Assembly (NCBI RefSeq): GCF_005405305.1
Contig: NZ_BJDU01000001.1
Location: 417,862 to 481,861 of the forward strand
Reading direction: 5' to 3'
Length of the DNA: 64,000 nt
Source of the DNA: Companilactobacillus formosensis
GTDB lineage: Bacteria > Bacillota > Bacilli > Lactobacillales > Lactobacillaceae
The translations under genes and the position numbers were made by a program. Below the pieces are notes generated by a model that worked only from the letters and a program-made list of their open reading frames with translations, did no database searches and had not been told where the DNA came from. This document shows positions 44,863 through 56,423 of this stretch, piece after piece; position 1 is the first letter of the stretch; the number at the start of each line of letters is the position of its first letter.

Positions 44863-46797
44863 ATGGGTATTATTCATGAACTACCAGTTGAATTAAGCAA
44901 CCAGATTGCAGCTGGGGAAGTTATTGAACGCCCAGCATCAGTCGTCAAAGAGCTGGTGGAAAATTCCATCGATGCCAAAGCTACTCAAGTTTTAATTACT
45001 GTCGCTCAAGCTGGATTGAAGTCGATCGAAGTTAATGACAATGGTAAAGGAATCGCTAGTGATGATGTTGAAGTGGCTTTTTTGCCTCACACGACTAGTA
45101 AGATTTCAACTGACCGTGACTTGTTCAATGTCAAAACATTAGGATTTCGTGGTGAAGCTTTAGCCAGTATCGCTTCTGTTTCCAAACTAACTGTTGTGAC
45201 AAGTGTTGACGGTAAGTCAGCTCAACGAGTTAAGTTTTCGGGTAATGAATTGATCAAGAAAGAAACCTTTGCCCGTTCAAAAGGTACGACGATGACCGTT
45301 GAAGATTTGTTCTTCAATACACCAGCTCGCTTGAAATACGTTAAGTCGCTGCACACTGAATTGAACAAAATTGTTGATATCGTTGACCGTTTAGCTATTG
45401 GTCATCCCGAGATTTCATTTCGTTTGATTCACGAAGGCAAAGACTTAGTTTGGACTTCTGGCAACAATAATTTACAGCAGACGATTGCTGGAATTTATGG
45501 TCGGACGATTGCTAGTCACATGCTCGATTTTGAAAATTCTGACCCCGATTATCAAATCAAAGGGTACTTCTCAAAACCGGATACGACTCGTTCCAACCGC
45601 TCGTATATTTCAATAATCTTGAACGGTCGCTACATTCGCAATTTCCAACTGACAAATGCTATTATCAGAGGTTACGGTTCGAAGTTGATGGTGGCCAGAT
45701 TTCCGATTGCGGTAGTCGATATCACCATGGACCCAGCTTTAGTCGATATCAACGTTCATCCGACAAAACAAGAAGTTCGTTTGACTAATGAAGGTCATAT
45801 CGCCGACTTGATCAGCAATGGAATTCGTGAACGTTTGTCAGATCAAAATTTGATTCCTGATGCGGTCAAGAATCTCGGTAAAAAAGGGATCACGCCTAAA
45901 GTCGATACCTATAGACCTGAACAAATTAGCTTAAATGACATTTCAACTATCGACAAAATCAACGAACCACTAATGACAGCCACAGCTGAACCGGGACCAG
46001 AGTTTCAACGTCCAATGTCACCAGAAACGCCCGTAGAAACACCAATGGATGGGATGCCAATTTTTAAAGACCCTAAACATCTCAAAGCTTGGGATCAACG
46101 TCTCAAACAAGAAAACGACCAAAAAGTTCGAGTAGTAGATTCTCAACAAGCAACGCAACAAGAACCAGTATCACAGGAAGAGGCAATTGGTTTCCCGGAT
46201 TTGCGCTATATCGGTCAAATCCATGGAACTTATTTAGTCGCTGAAAGTGAAGATGGTTTTTACTTGATAGACCAACATGCTGCTCAAGAACGAGTTAATT
46301 ACGAATACTATCGCAAAGAAATTGGTAAAGTTTCCAACGACCAACAAAAACTGTTAGTCCCAATCGTCTTGGATTATCCCAACGCTGAAAGCATCTTGAT
46401 CAAGGAAAAGAAACCAGTTTTAGAAAGCATCGGTTTGTATTTAGATGACTTTGGTCAAAACAGTTTTGTCGTCAATACTCATCCAACTTGGTTTGTGCCC
46501 GGACAAGAGGAATCGACTATTAAAGAAATGATTGACTATGTTCTAAATGATTCTAAAATTAGTGTGGCAAGTTTCCGTGAGAAGAACGCCATCATGATGA
46601 GTTGTAAGCGAGCTATCAAAGCTAATCATCACATAACTGATAATGAAGCACGAAAGTTATTGGAGAATTTGACTAAAGCTGAAAATCCTTACAATTGTCC
46701 GCATGGTCGTCCTGTTTTAGTACAGTTCAGCAACAAGGATCTCGAGAAAATGTTCAAGAGAATCCAAGATCCACACGATACTAGAGAGAGTGAATAA
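44863..46797 (+). CDS. mutL: DNA mismatch repair protein MutL
   Basis: 644-residue GHKL ATPase coupling MutS to strand incision. N-terminal motifs: IAAGEVIERPASVVKELVENSIDA, DNGKGI, GFRGEAL. The C-terminal part holds the endonuclease motif DQHAAQERVNYE beginning at Asp470, so this is the nicking type of MutL expected in bacteria without MutH; CPHGRP near the end completes the metal site. Preceded by GAAGGTGG. Four bases before ruvA. Confidence 0.97.
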   Translation: MGIIHELPVELSNQIAAGEVIERPASVVKELVENSIDAKATQVLITVAQAGLKSIEVNDNGKGIASDDVEVAFLPHTTSKISTDRDLFNVKTLGFRGEALASIASVSKLTVVTSVDGKSAQRVKFSGNELIKKETFARSKGTTMTVEDLFFNTPARLKYVKSLHTELNKIVDIVDRLAIGHPEISFRLIHEGKDLVWTSGNNNLQQTIAGIYGRTIASHMLDFENSDPDYQIKGYFSKPDTTRSNRSYISIILNGRYIRNFQLTNAIIRGYGSKLMVARFPIAVVDITMDPALVDINVHPTKQEVRLTNEGHIADLISNGIRERLSDQNLIPDAVKNLGKKGITPKVDTYRPEQISLNDISTIDKINEPLMTATAEPGPEFQRPMSPETPVETPMDGMPIFKDPKHLKAWDQRLKQENDQKVRVVDSQQATQQEPVSQEEAIGFPDLRYIGQIHGTYLVAESEDGFYLIDQHAAQERVNYEYYRKEIGKVSNDQQKLLVPIVLDYPNAESILIKEKKPVLESIGLYLDDFGQNSFVVNTHPTWFVPGQEESTIKEMIDYVLNDSKISVASFREKNAIMMSCKRAIKANHHITDNEARKLLENLTKAENPYNCPHGRPVLVQFSNKDLEKMFKRIQDPHDTRESE

Positions 46798-46800
46798 ATT

Positions 46801-47388
46801 ATGTTTGAATATTTGAATGGTTTAATAACATCAGTGACTCCTTCATATATTGTGGTGGATGTCCAAGGGGTCGGCTACAAAGTACAAGTGGCAAATCCTT
46901 ATCGTTACGAAGAAAATCAAGAAGCAAGAGTTTACGTTGAACAAATCGTCCGTGATAATGAGCAATCATTGTATGGCTTTTATGATTTGAATGAGAAAAA
47001 TATTTTCTTACATTTAATCAGCGTTTCAGGAATTGGACCAAAGAGTGCTCTAGCCATTTTAGCTGGGCAAGACTTGCAAGGGTTGATCCATGCGATTGAA
47101 AATGACGATGTCAAATTCTTAACTAAGTTTCCTAAGATTGGTAAGAAAACGGCTCAACAAATCATCTTGGATTTATCTGGTAAATTTACCGCAGAAGGTC
47201 AAATGACACTAGGTGAAACTCCAGCTGTCTTAAGTACCGGCAATCAAGAATTAGAAGATGGATTAGCAGCCTTAGATTCATTAGGTTATTCAGCTAAAGA
47301 AATCAGCAAAGTAAAATCACAATTAGAAAAAGAAAATCTCAAATCTGCCGACGAATACTTACGTGCCGGATTAAAATTATTGAGTTAG
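46801..47388 (+). CDS. ruvA: Holliday junction branch migration protein RuvA
   Basis: 195-residue tetrameric Holliday-junction binder that loads the RuvB motor. N-terminal OB fold ([29 protein letters not shown]), helix-hairpin-helix region ([32 protein letters not shown]) and C-terminal RuvB-binding domain (about 150-195). No strong ribosome site; likely coupled to mutL. The TAG stop lies in the ruvB ribosome site. Confidence 0.97.
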   Translation: MFEYLNGLITSVTPSYIVVDVQGVGYKVQVANPYRYEENQEARVYVEQIVRDNEQSLYGFYDLNEKNIFLHLISVSGIGPKSALAILAGQDLQGLIHAIENDDVKFLTKFPKIGKKTAQQIILDLSGKFTAEGQMTLGETPAVLSTGNQELEDGLAALDSLGYSAKEISKVKSQLEKENLKSADEYLRAGLKLLS

Positions 47389-47401
47389 GGAGGTGTCAAT
47401 T

Positions 47402-48421
47402 ATCGAAAATGATGATGAACGTTTAACGGATGCCGATTCATTAGATAATATTGAAAATATCGTTGAACAAACGCTCCGTCCCCAAAGTTTTGACCAATAT
47501 TTGGGTCAAGAAAAAGCTAAAAAAGAATTAGATGTTTATATCAAAGCTGCCAAACAACGCCAACAAACTCTAGACCACGTTTTACTATATGGACCTCCAG
47601 GGTTAGGTAAGACAACTTTGGCTATGATTATCGCTAATGAAATGGGCGTCAACATTCATACGACAACTGGTCCTTCGATTGAAAAATCTGGAGACTTAGT
47701 AGCTGTTTTGGATGAACTAGAACCAGGTGACGTCTTATTTATTGATGAAATTCACCGTATGCCTAGAGCGGTTGAAGAAGTTTTATATTCAGCCATGGAA
47801 GATTTCTACATTGATATTATCGTTGGGCAAGGTAGCGAATCACGTTCACTGCATCACCAACTAGTGCCTTACACTTTGATTGGAGCAACGACCGCTGCCG
47901 GAAAACTTTCTGCTCCACTAAGAGATCGGTTTGGAATTGTCGAAAGAATGGAGTACTATACCATAGATGAATTGTCTAAAATTGTTTTCCGTTCTGCACA
48001 AGTTTTAAACATCAATGTCGATGAAGAAGGGGCTCATGAGATTGCTAGAAGATCCCGTGGGACACCTAGAATTGCCAACCGTTTGTTAAAACGTGTCCGC
48101 GATTTTGCTCAAGTGGCTAATCAAGATACGATTGATTACAAGATGGCAAAATCTGCTTTGAATCAATTACAAGTTGACGATGCTGGATTAGATCATTTGG
48201 ATCGCAGAATTTTAGAGATGATCATTGAACTATACAATGGTGGTCCTGTCGGTCTAAAAGTCATCGCTGCTAATATTGGTGAAGACCAAGAAACAATTGA
48301 AGAAGTTTATGAACCATATCTTATGCAAATGGGATTCTTGAAGAGAACTGCCAAGGGTCGTGTCGTGACGAGAAAAGGTTATGAACACATGGGAATACCT
48401 TATCCCGAAAAAAACGAGTAA
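47402..48421 (+). CDS. ruvB: Holliday junction branch migration ATPase RuvB; likely ATC start
   Basis: Hexameric AAA+ motor for branch migration, 339 residues with the start chosen. Motifs: [49 protein letters not shown] and the winged helix ending [18 protein letters not shown]. The only canonical in-frame start before the conserved region is GTG at 47393, but its G is the last base of the GGGAGG site (47388-47393), which cannot serve it. Normal spacing of eight bases falls on ATC at 47402 (ATT at 47399 is next to it). Initiation at the GTG by reinitiation after ruvA cannot be excluded. Confidence 0.93.
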   Translation: MENDDERLTDADSLDNIENIVEQTLRPQSFDQYLGQEKAKKELDVYIKAAKQRQQTLDHVLLYGPPGLGKTTLAMIIANEMGVNIHTTTGPSIEKSGDLVAVLDELEPGDVLFIDEIHRMPRAVEEVLYSAMEDFYIDIIVGQGSESRSLHHQLVPYTLIGATTAAGKLSAPLRDRFGIVERMEYYTIDELSKIVFRSAQVLNINVDEEGAHEIARRSRGTPRIANRLLKRVRDFAQVANQDTIDYKMAKSALNQLQVDDAGLDHLDRRILEMIIELYNGGPVGLKVIAANIGEDQETIEEVYEPYLMQMGFLKRTAKGRVVTRKGYEHMGIPYPEKNE

Positions 48422-48440
48422 AGCGATTTACTCGTTTTGG
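48412..48440 (+). terminator. Terminator after ruvB
   Basis: AAAACGAGTAAA and TTTACTCGTTTT around GCGA, a perfect 12-bp stem that starts inside the last ruvB codons; T tract short. Confidence 0.7.
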
Positions 48441-48486
48441 CGTATCTAAAGAATTTTATTAAACCACATAAAAGGAGATTACATTA

Positions 48487-49521
48487 ATGTCACTATCAAC
48501 TGAAGATTTTGATTATGATTTACCAGAAGAACTAATTGCCCAAACACCTATCAAAGACCGTGATCACTCAAGACTACTAGTTTTGGACCACGAAACAGGT
48601 GAATATCAAGACAAGCATTTTTATGACATCTTGGATTATTTGAATCCTGGGGATGCTTTAGTTATGAACAATTCTCGAGTTTTACCAGCTCGTTTGTATG
48701 GAACTAAAGAAGACACTGACGGCCACGAAGAAGTATTGTTGTTGAACAACATCGAAGGTGACAAGTGGGAAGTTTTGATGAAGCCAGCTCGTCGTGCCAA
48801 AGTTGGTACAAAGGTTCAATTTGGCGATGGTCAACTAGAAGCTGAAGTTTTGGAAAACCTTGAACATGGTGGAAAAATCATCGAATTTCATTACCAAGGA
48901 ATCTTCATGGAGATTTTGGAACAATTAGGTGAAATGCCACTTCCTCCATACATCAAAGAAAAACTCGATGATCCTGACCGTTATCAAACTGTTTATGCCA
49001 AAGAAAATGGTTCAGCCGCTGCTCCAACTGCTGGATTACACTGGACTAAAGATTTGCTAAAACAAGTTGAAGCAAAAGGCGTTAAATTAGTTTATGTAAC
49101 TTTGCACGTTGGTCTAGGAACATTTAGACCCGTGACCGAATCTGACGTTGATAAGCACGTAATGCATTCAGAATTTTATCGTTTGGATGAAGATTCAGCT
49201 AAGACTTTGAATGAAGTTAAGAAAAACGGTGGCAAGATCGTTGCGACTGGAACTACTTCAATCAGAACGCTGGAAACTATCGGTACTAAGTTTAATGGAG
49301 AAATCAAAGCCGACAGTGGTTGGACTGACATCTTTATCAAACCTGGTTACGAATGGAAAGTTGTCGATGAATTTATCACTAACTTCCACTTGCCAAAATC
49401 AACTTTGGTTATGTTAGTTGCTGCATTTACTGGTCGTGAAAATATCTTGAACGCTTATCGTCACGCTGTTGAGGAAAAATATCGTTTCTTCAGTTTCGGC
49501 GATGCAATGTTCATTAAGTAG
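48487..49521 (+). CDS. queA: S-adenosylmethionine:tRNA ribosyltransferase-isomerase QueA
   Basis: Makes epoxyqueuosine from preQ1-modified tRNA using the ribosyl part of SAM. 344 residues with [48 protein letters not shown] and TFRPV, all typical. AAAGGAG before ATG. Nine bases upstream of tgt, forming the usual queuosine pair; the precursor synthesis genes are not in the window. Confidence 0.97.
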   Translation: MSLSTEDFDYDLPEELIAQTPIKDRDHSRLLVLDHETGEYQDKHFYDILDYLNPGDALVMNNSRVLPARLYGTKEDTDGHEEVLLLNNIEGDKWEVLMKPARRAKVGTKVQFGDGQLEAEVLENLEHGGKIIEFHYQGIFMEILEQLGEMPLPPYIKEKLDDPDRYQTVYAKENGSAAAPTAGLHWTKDLLKQVEAKGVKLVYVTLHVGLGTFRPVTESDVDKHVMHSEFYRLDEDSAKTLNEVKKNGGKIVATGTTSIRTLETIGTKFNGEIKADSGWTDIFIKPGYEWKVVDEFITNFHLPKSTLVMLVAAFTGRENILNAYRHAVEEKYRFFSFGDAMFIK

Positions 49522-50673
<1,152 letters not shown>

Positions 50674-50763
50674 AAGATTTTGATAAGAAAAACCTACTAG
50701 TGTGGAAAGACAGGAAAATTTTTGTTAATCTATACTTATGCAAATTATTAAGAGGTGGAAAAT

Positions 50764-51255
50764 TTGAATATGCTTACATTAGGTGCTGCAGGTGCTGGTG
50801 GATCAATGGGACTCATGATTTTTGTCGTTATCATGTTCGTTGGTATGTACTTTTTATCAATTCGTCCTCAAAAGAAGCAACAACAAAAACGTCAAGAAAT
50901 GCTTAAAGGTATGAACAAAGGTGACAAAGTCGTTACTCTTGGTGGTATCAAAGGTGTTATCGCATCAATCGATCGTGACAACAAAGAAGTTGTCGTAGAT
51001 TGTGACGGAATTTATCTAACATTTGACCTAAACTTCATTCGTCGTGCTGAACCAGGTAACAGCGTAACAGCTGCTAAAGAAGACAGCGCAGAAGCAAAGA
51101 ATGAAAAGAAAGAAGCTCCAGCCGAAGAACCAAAAGAAGCTGAAACTGAAAAAGTAGAAACTGCTGATGAAAAACCAGCTGAAGATTCAAAGACAGAAGA
51201 ACCAAAAGCTGAAGAATCAAAAGATGCAGAAGATACAAAAGAAGAAACAAAATAA
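50764..51255 (+). CDS. yajC: Preprotein translocase accessory subunit YajC
   Basis: 163-residue membrane protein of the SecDF-YajC group. One membrane helix (GSMGLMIFVVIMFVGMYFLSI) followed by RPQKKQQQKRQEMLKGMNKGDKVVTLGGIKGVI, the conserved cytosolic part. An unusually long acidic tail (about 60 residues of Glu/Lys/Ala repeats) follows, expected to be disordered. Start chosen as TTG 50764 (eight bases after AGAGG); the GTG at 50755 lies in the site itself, and ATG 50770 is a further option. Confidence 0.92.
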   Translation: MNMLTLGAAGAGGSMGLMIFVVIMFVGMYFLSIRPQKKQQQKRQEMLKGMNKGDKVVTLGGIKGVIASIDRDNKEVVVDCDGIYLTFDLNFIRRAEPGNSVTAAKEDSAEAKNEKKEAPAEEPKEAETEKVETADEKPAEDSKTEEPKAEESKDAEDTKEETK

Positions 51256-51261
51256 TTAATC

Positions 51262-51298
51262 AAAAAAAGATTGAAGCCAAGCGCTCCAATCTTTTTTT
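51262..51298 (+). terminator. yajC terminator
   Basis: AAAGATTG and CAATCTTT pair around AAGCCAAGCGCTC, then seven T residues. The 227 bases from here to zwf hold a GCAAG/CTTGC hairpin near 51378 and a short GGACGACGGC resembling, in reverse, the opening of the dispersed element. Confidence 0.8.
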
Positions 51299-51525
51299 AT
51301 AGGTTTTGATTTTAGTGTTTTGACCTTATCTTTAAGATTAAGAAGCGGGGCTTTTGTGGACGACGGCAAACTTAGCAAGTATTTTTTCTTGCCTTAAACC
51401 TAACTTGAGGGTATATCATTTCTAAGTAAACAGGATATTTATATAAATAATAAGCGTTTAATGAAGAAGTTTAATAATTCATGTTGTAAAATATAATTAC
51501 ATGATGCTTTCAAAGGAGTTTAAAA

Positions 51526-52965
51526 ATGGTTACAGAAAAATCAGCAATTTTTATTATTTTTGGGGGATCTGGTGATTTAGCTCATCGAAAACTGTATCCT
51601 TCTTTGTTCCGTTTGTATAAATCGGGATTTTTAAAAGATCACTTTGCCGTTATCGGTACTGCTCGTCGTCCTTGGAGTGATGACTATTTCCGTGAAACTG
51701 TTATCACTTCTTTGAAGGACTACTTTGATGATAGTGAAAATGTAATGAAAGAATTTGCACAACATTTCTTCTATCAATCACATGACGTCAATGATTCAGA
51801 ACATTACATTGCTCTAAAGAATTTGGCTGCTAAACTAGATGATCAATTTTCTGCTGGCCACAACCGCGTTTACTACATGGCAATTGCTCCAAGATTCTTT
51901 GGAACTGTTGCTGAACACATCAATTCAGAAGGTTTGAAGACTGACGGTTACAATCGTTTGGTTATCGAAAAACCATTTGGTCGTGATTTAGATTCAGCTT
52001 GTGAATTGAACGGCAATATTTCTAAAGCTTTTCCAGAAGACGATATTTACCGTATTGACCATTATTTAGGTAAGAAGATGGTTCAAGTTATTCCTGATCT
52101 TCGTGCACACAATCCTAAGTTTGAAAAAGCTTTGAATAACAAATATGTTTCAAATATTCAAGTGACTTTGGCTGAAAAAATTGGTGTTGAAGATCGTGGT
52201 GGATACTATGAAACTGCTGGGGTACTTCGTGATATGGTTCAAAACCACATTATGCAAATTATCGGTGCCACAGCTATGGATGAACCAGAAGCTACTGATG
52301 CCAAAATTATCCACAAACACAAGTGTGACTTGTTCGCTTCTTTGAAAGAAATGACTCCAGAGCAAGTTGATCAAGATTTTGTTCGTGGACAATATGACAC
52401 TGATAAACTCGGTGAAGAAAACGCCTATCGTCAAGAAGACAAGGTAGCGGAAGATTCTAACATTGAAACTTTCACTGCTGGTAAACTTGAATTTGATTCA
52501 GATCGTTGGAGTGGCGTTCCATTCTACGTTCGTTCTGGTAAGAGAATGCCTGATAAGACTTCAAGAATCGATATCGTCTTCAATGAAAAAGTTGATGAAT
52601 TAGGCATTAAACCTAATACAGTCGTGACACTTTTGATTGAAAGAAAAGATGGTCACAGTATTTTAATCAACGGAATTGACTACAAAGAGTCAGCTCAAGA
52701 TTTCATCAAGTTCCCAGAAGAAAAGGAATTCGACAATGCTCGTGAAGCTTATGAGAGTTTGATTATCGATATTCTTTCTGGAGACCGTGTTCATTTTACA
52801 CTTTGGGATGAATTAAGAAGTACTTGGAAGTATATTGATACGATTGAAGAACGTTGGGCTAGTCAAACACCAGAATTTCCAAATTACGTTAGTGGCACGA
52901 TGGGACCAGATTCCGCAGAAATGTTACTTGAACGTGATGGTAACTCTTGGGTTTGGGATGATTAG
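51526..52965 (+). CDS. zwf: Glucose-6-phosphate 1-dehydrogenase
   Basis: First step of the oxidative pentose phosphate/phosphoketolase route, producing NADPH. 479 residues; Rossmann motif IFGGSGDLAHRKLYPSLF (11-28) and substrate motif RIDHYLGKKMVQ (about 175-186) with active-site His. AAAGGAG site before ATG, TATAAT about 34 bases upstream. dinB begins 11 bases after the stop. Confidence 0.97.
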   Translation: MVTEKSAIFIIFGGSGDLAHRKLYPSLFRLYKSGFLKDHFAVIGTARRPWSDDYFRETVITSLKDYFDDSENVMKEFAQHFFYQSHDVNDSEHYIALKNLAAKLDDQFSAGHNRVYYMAIAPRFFGTVAEHINSEGLKTDGYNRLVIEKPFGRDLDSACELNGNISKAFPEDDIYRIDHYLGKKMVQVIPDLRAHNPKFEKALNNKYVSNIQVTLAEKIGVEDRGGYYETAGVLRDMVQNHIMQIIGATAMDEPEATDAKIIHKHKCDLFASLKEMTPEQVDQDFVRGQYDTDKLGEENAYRQEDKVAEDSNIETFTAGKLEFDSDRWSGVPFYVRSGKRMPDKTSRIDIVFNEKVDELGIKPNTVVTLLIERKDGHSILINGIDYKESAQDFIKFPEEKEFDNAREAYESLIIDILSGDRVHFTLWDELRSTWKYIDTIEERWASQTPEFPNYVSGTMGPDSAEMLLERDGNSWVWDD

Positions 52966-52976
52966 AGGTAGTATTT

Positions 52977-54107
52977 ATCTTCTTAAAAATACCCATTAAA
53001 ATTGAAGAAAACAGAAAAGTCATCCATGTTGATATGGATGCTTTTTTCGCTTCTGTGGAAGAAAGGGAACATCCCGAATACAAAAAGAAATGTTTGATCG
53101 TAGCTCAAGACCCACGAAAACACCATCACCACGGAGTAGTAACCACAGCTAATTACAATGCTAGAAAATACGGAGCTCATTCAGCTATGCCCGCTCAACA
53201 AGCAGTTGATTTGATTCCCAAAGAGAAATTAGTTATCACGCCACCTAATTTTGAACTGTATCGTAGTGTTTCCAATCAAATTCACGATATTTTTGCCGAC
53301 GTGACTGACAATTATCAATCAGTTGCTTTGGATGAAGCTTACTTAGATGTCACTAAAAATAAACTTAATGAAACTAATACGATTAAGATTGCCAATTATA
53401 TTCAACAACGAATCGTCAAAGAAACTAATTTAACTTGTTCCGTTGGTATTTCTTATAACAAATTCTTAGCTAAGATGGCTTCGGATTATCGCAAACCTTT
53501 TGGCCGAACGATTATCCTTGGTAAGTATGCTAAAGAATTTCTCAAACCGATTCCAATTGAAAAGTTCAACGGCATCGGGAAAGCTATGCAGGAAAAACTT
53601 CACGAGATGGATATTTACACTGGTGAAGATTTACAAAATCTCGATCAAGATACGTTTTTACAAAAATTTGGCAAGATGGGTTACGTAATGTATAAACGAG
53701 TCCATGGAATTGATGATTCTCCAGTTGAAGGACATCGCTTGCGCAAATCAATCGGTCGAGAACGAACTTATAATCGTAATCTAGTTACTGAAGAACAAAT
53801 TTATCAAGAATTAGATTTTTTAGCTGAAATGGTCAGCCAAGATTTACGAAAAAAACGTCAGCACGGTAAGACAGTCGTTTTAAAATTACGAAATTCTGAC
53901 TTTGAAACGTTTACTAAACGGATGAGTTTTCAAGATTATGTCCAAACAAAATCAGAAATTTATCGTGTTGCCAAAGATATTTATGATAAATTAAAGGTAA
54001 CTGATCAAAAGATTCGCCTCTTGGGGATTACGGTCACTAATCTTGACCCATTGTCGTATGAGGAAGTCTCTTTGAATTTGTCTTATAAGGAGGACAAGTA
54101 TGAATAG
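52977..54107 (+). CDS. dinB: DNA polymerase IV (Y family); likely ATC start
   Basis: Translesion polymerase, 376 residues with the start chosen. The catalytic core VIHVDMDAFFASVEE, ALDEAYLDVT with the second acidic pair, SVGISYNKFLAKMASD, and the little-finger domain are present. The first ATG in frame (53034) lies inside VDMD and would remove the first metal-binding Asp and the first beta strand. Back to an in-frame TGA at 52959 there is no ATG, GTG or TTG; GAGG (52965-52968) sits eight bases before ATC at 52977, giving a leader of normal length. Overlaps nrnA by eight bases. Confidence 0.93.
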   Translation: MFLKIPIKIEENRKVIHVDMDAFFASVEEREHPEYKKKCLIVAQDPRKHHHHGVVTTANYNARKYGAHSAMPAQQAVDLIPKEKLVITPPNFELYRSVSNQIHDIFADVTDNYQSVALDEAYLDVTKNKLNETNTIKIANYIQQRIVKETNLTCSVGISYNKFLAKMASDYRKPFGRTIILGKYAKEFLKPIPIEKFNGIGKAMQEKLHEMDIYTGEDLQNLDQDTFLQKFGKMGYVMYKRVHGIDDSPVEGHRLRKSIGRERTYNRNLVTEEQIYQELDFLAEMVSQDLRKKRQHGKTVVLKLRNSDFETFTKRMSFQDYVQTKSEIYRVAKDIYDKLKVTDQKIRLLGITVTNLDPLSYEEVSLNLSYKEDKYE

Positions 54108-55056
54108 CTTTGCGCAAATAATTGCAACAATCAAAAAATATGATAGAATTATCATTCTACGTCATCAAAATTCTGATCCTGATGCATTGGGATCTCAAGC
54201 TGGTTTAGCCACAGCCATTCGCCAAGCATTTCCAGAAAAAAATGTTTTAATTGGTGGCAATAACACTGAAGGTTTGAAGTGGCTCTCCACAGTTCAAGAA
54301 GTAACTGATGAAGACTACAAGGGTGCCTTAGTAATCGTTACTGATACTGCCAATCAACCAAGAATTGACGATCAACGTTTTGATGATGGAGCTTACTTGA
54401 TCAAAATCGACCACCATCCTAATGATGATGCTTACGGTGATCAACTTTTTGTTAATACTGATGCTAGTTCTAGTTCAGAAATTATTGCCGATTTGATCGA
54501 CAGCAGTTCTGAATTAACTTTGACTAAAGAAGTAGCTTATTACTTATACGCCGGAATCGTTGGCGATACAGGAAGATTCTTGTATCCAGCAACAACTGAA
54601 CATACAATGCGTGTCGGTGGTAAGTTTATCGCTTTAGGCGTTGATACAGCCGCTATTAACAACAAGATGAACGAGATCACTTTAAAACAAGCCAAACTTC
54701 AAGGTGTCTTATTTGATATTTTGCAAATCGATTCTACTGGTGCAGCTTATGCCGTAATTGACCTTGAAATGATGAAGAAACTTGGTATCAATCAAGAACA
54801 AGCTAATTCAGTCGTTTCTACACCAGGTCGCTTGAAGGAAGTTTGTTCATGGATGGAAGCTGTTCAAAAAGACGATGGAACTTTCAGAATGCACTTGCGT
54901 TCTCAAGGACCAGTTATTAATGAATTAGCTAAGAACCATGATGGTGGCGGACACCCACTTGCTAGTGGAGCAACTGCCAAAGATCTTGATGAAGTAAAAC
55001 AAATGTTTGAAGAACTAAAAGACTTAGTAGCTAAATATAACCAGAAGGGTGAATAG
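54100..55056 (+). CDS. nrnA: DHH-family bifunctional oligoribonuclease/PAP phosphatase
   Basis: 318-residue DHH-DHHA1 phosphoesterase like NrnA, which degrades nano-RNAs and 3'-phosphoadenosine 5'-phosphate. Motifs: HQNSDPDALGSQ, VTDTANQPRI, the DHHPND signature and the C-terminal GGGHPLASGA of DHHA1. AAGGAGG site inside the dinB end, with overlapping coding regions, so translation is coupled. Confidence 0.93.
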   Translation: MNSFAQIIATIKKYDRIIILRHQNSDPDALGSQAGLATAIRQAFPEKNVLIGGNNTEGLKWLSTVQEVTDEDYKGALVIVTDTANQPRIDDQRFDDGAYLIKIDHHPNDDAYGDQLFVNTDASSSSEIIADLIDSSSELTLTKEVAYYLYAGIVGDTGRFLYPATTEHTMRVGGKFIALGVDTAAINNKMNEITLKQAKLQGVLFDILQIDSTGAAYAVIDLEMMKKLGINQEQANSVVSTPGRLKEVCSWMEAVQKDDGTFRMHLRSQGPVINELAKNHDGGGHPLASGATAKDLDEVKQMFEELKDLVAKYNQKGE

Positions 55057-56397
55057 ATGACTAAATTTTCACAATACAACTTTAATGATGCTATCAATAA
55101 ATCATTAAAAGAGATACATTTTGAAGAACCAACTCCAGTCCAAGAAGCAGTAATTTCATTGATCAACAAGAAGAAGGACATTATCGTTCAATCAGAAACA
55201 GGTTCTGGTAAAACACACGCTTTCTTGTTGCCATCAATGAACGCCTTGACTAGTGATCAAGAAGTACAACTTTTGATTGCGACACCTAGTCGTGAGTTGG
55301 CATACCAAATTTATGAAGATACACAAGCAATTTTGAAAAACTATCCTGAAGAATACAATGCCTTTATCTTCGTTGGGGGAGCCGACAGAGATCGTCAAAG
55401 AAAGAAGCTAGAAGCTCACCAACCACAAATTGCTATTGGAACTCCCGGAAGACTTTGGGATCTTATCAGCGACAATTCTTTGCATGTTGAGAACGTTCAA
55501 AGATACGTGATTGATGAAGCTGATATGACTTTAGATATGGGATTCTTGGATGTTGTTGACAAAATTACTGACAAGTTGCCAGAAGACCGCGAAATGATGG
55601 TCTTTTCTGCCACGATTCCACAAAAATTAGAACCATTCTTGAAGAAATACATGCACGGACCTCAAAGAGTTGAGATCAAGAACAACAGCATCATTCCTAA
55701 GAACGTTGACAACTGGTTGATGTTCTCACACGGCCGTGACAAGAAAGAAATTATTTACCAATTAATGACGATTGGTGAACATTACTTGGTCTTGGTATTC
55801 GCTAATACTAAGAAGACAGTTGATGAAATTTATCAATATCTTCGTGGCAAAGGTCTAAAAGTTGCTCGTATCCATGGTGGATTAACACCTAGAGAACGTA
55901 AACGTACGATGAAACAAGTTGAAAACATGGAATATCAATTCGTAGTTGCTACTGACTTGGCTGCACGTGGAATTGATATCAACGGTGTTTCTCACGTTAT
56001 CAATGCCGAAATCCCTGATGATCTAGACTTCTTCATTCACCGTGTTGGTAGAACTGGTCGTAACAAGATGTCGGGTATTGCCATTACTTTGTATGATCCC
56101 GGTGAAGAAAATAAAGTTGATGCCATTGAACATATGGGAATCACTTTTGAACCTAAGGATATTAAGAATGGTGAAATCGTTGAAGCAGTTGAACGTGATC
56201 GTCGTTTCACACGTAAAGCTAATCAAGAGAAACTTGATACCAAATTAGTTGGTTACGTTAAAAAACAAAAGACAAAGAAAAAACCTGGCTACAAGAAGAA
56301 GATCAAAAAGGCAATCAATGAAGAACATCGTCAACAAAGAAAGATCAAGATTAGACAGGAACGTAGAAAACAAAGAGATGCAAGACGTAATAGCTAG
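55057..56397 (+). CDS. DEAD-box RNA helicase (CshB-like)
   Basis: 446-residue superfamily 2 RNA helicase: Q motif (FEEPTPVQEAVI), motif I SETGSGKTHA, DEAD box (VIDEADMTLDMGF), SAT, and HRVGRTGR. The C-terminal 60 residues are very basic (KKQKTKKKPGYKKKIKKA...RRKQRDARR), typical of cold-shock helicases CshB that act on rRNA or mRNA. Starts one base after nrnA stop overlap region with AGAAGGGTG upstream. Confidence 0.93.
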   Translation: MTKFSQYNFNDAINKSLKEIHFEEPTPVQEAVISLINKKKDIIVQSETGSGKTHAFLLPSMNALTSDQEVQLLIATPSRELAYQIYEDTQAILKNYPEEYNAFIFVGGADRDRQRKKLEAHQPQIAIGTPGRLWDLISDNSLHVENVQRYVIDEADMTLDMGFLDVVDKITDKLPEDREMMVFSATIPQKLEPFLKKYMHGPQRVEIKNNSIIPKNVDNWLMFSHGRDKKEIIYQLMTIGEHYLVLVFANTKKTVDEIYQYLRGKGLKVARIHGGLTPRERKRTMKQVENMEYQFVVATDLAARGIDINGVSHVINAEIPDDLDFFIHRVGRTGRNKMSGIAITLYDPGEENKVDAIEHMGITFEPKDIKNGEIVEAVERDRRFTRKANQEKLDTKLVGYVKKQKTKKKPGYKKKIKKAINEEHRQQRKIKIRQERRKQRDARRNS

Positions 56398-56423
56398 ATT
56401 AATAGTTAGCTCAGATATAAATA

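Noticed and set aside
51355..51410. Fourth copy of the dispersed hairpin element (reverse GGACGACGGC)
   Set aside because: Only about ten bases match, the hairpin core is absent, and it is not behind a stop codon on the matching strand.
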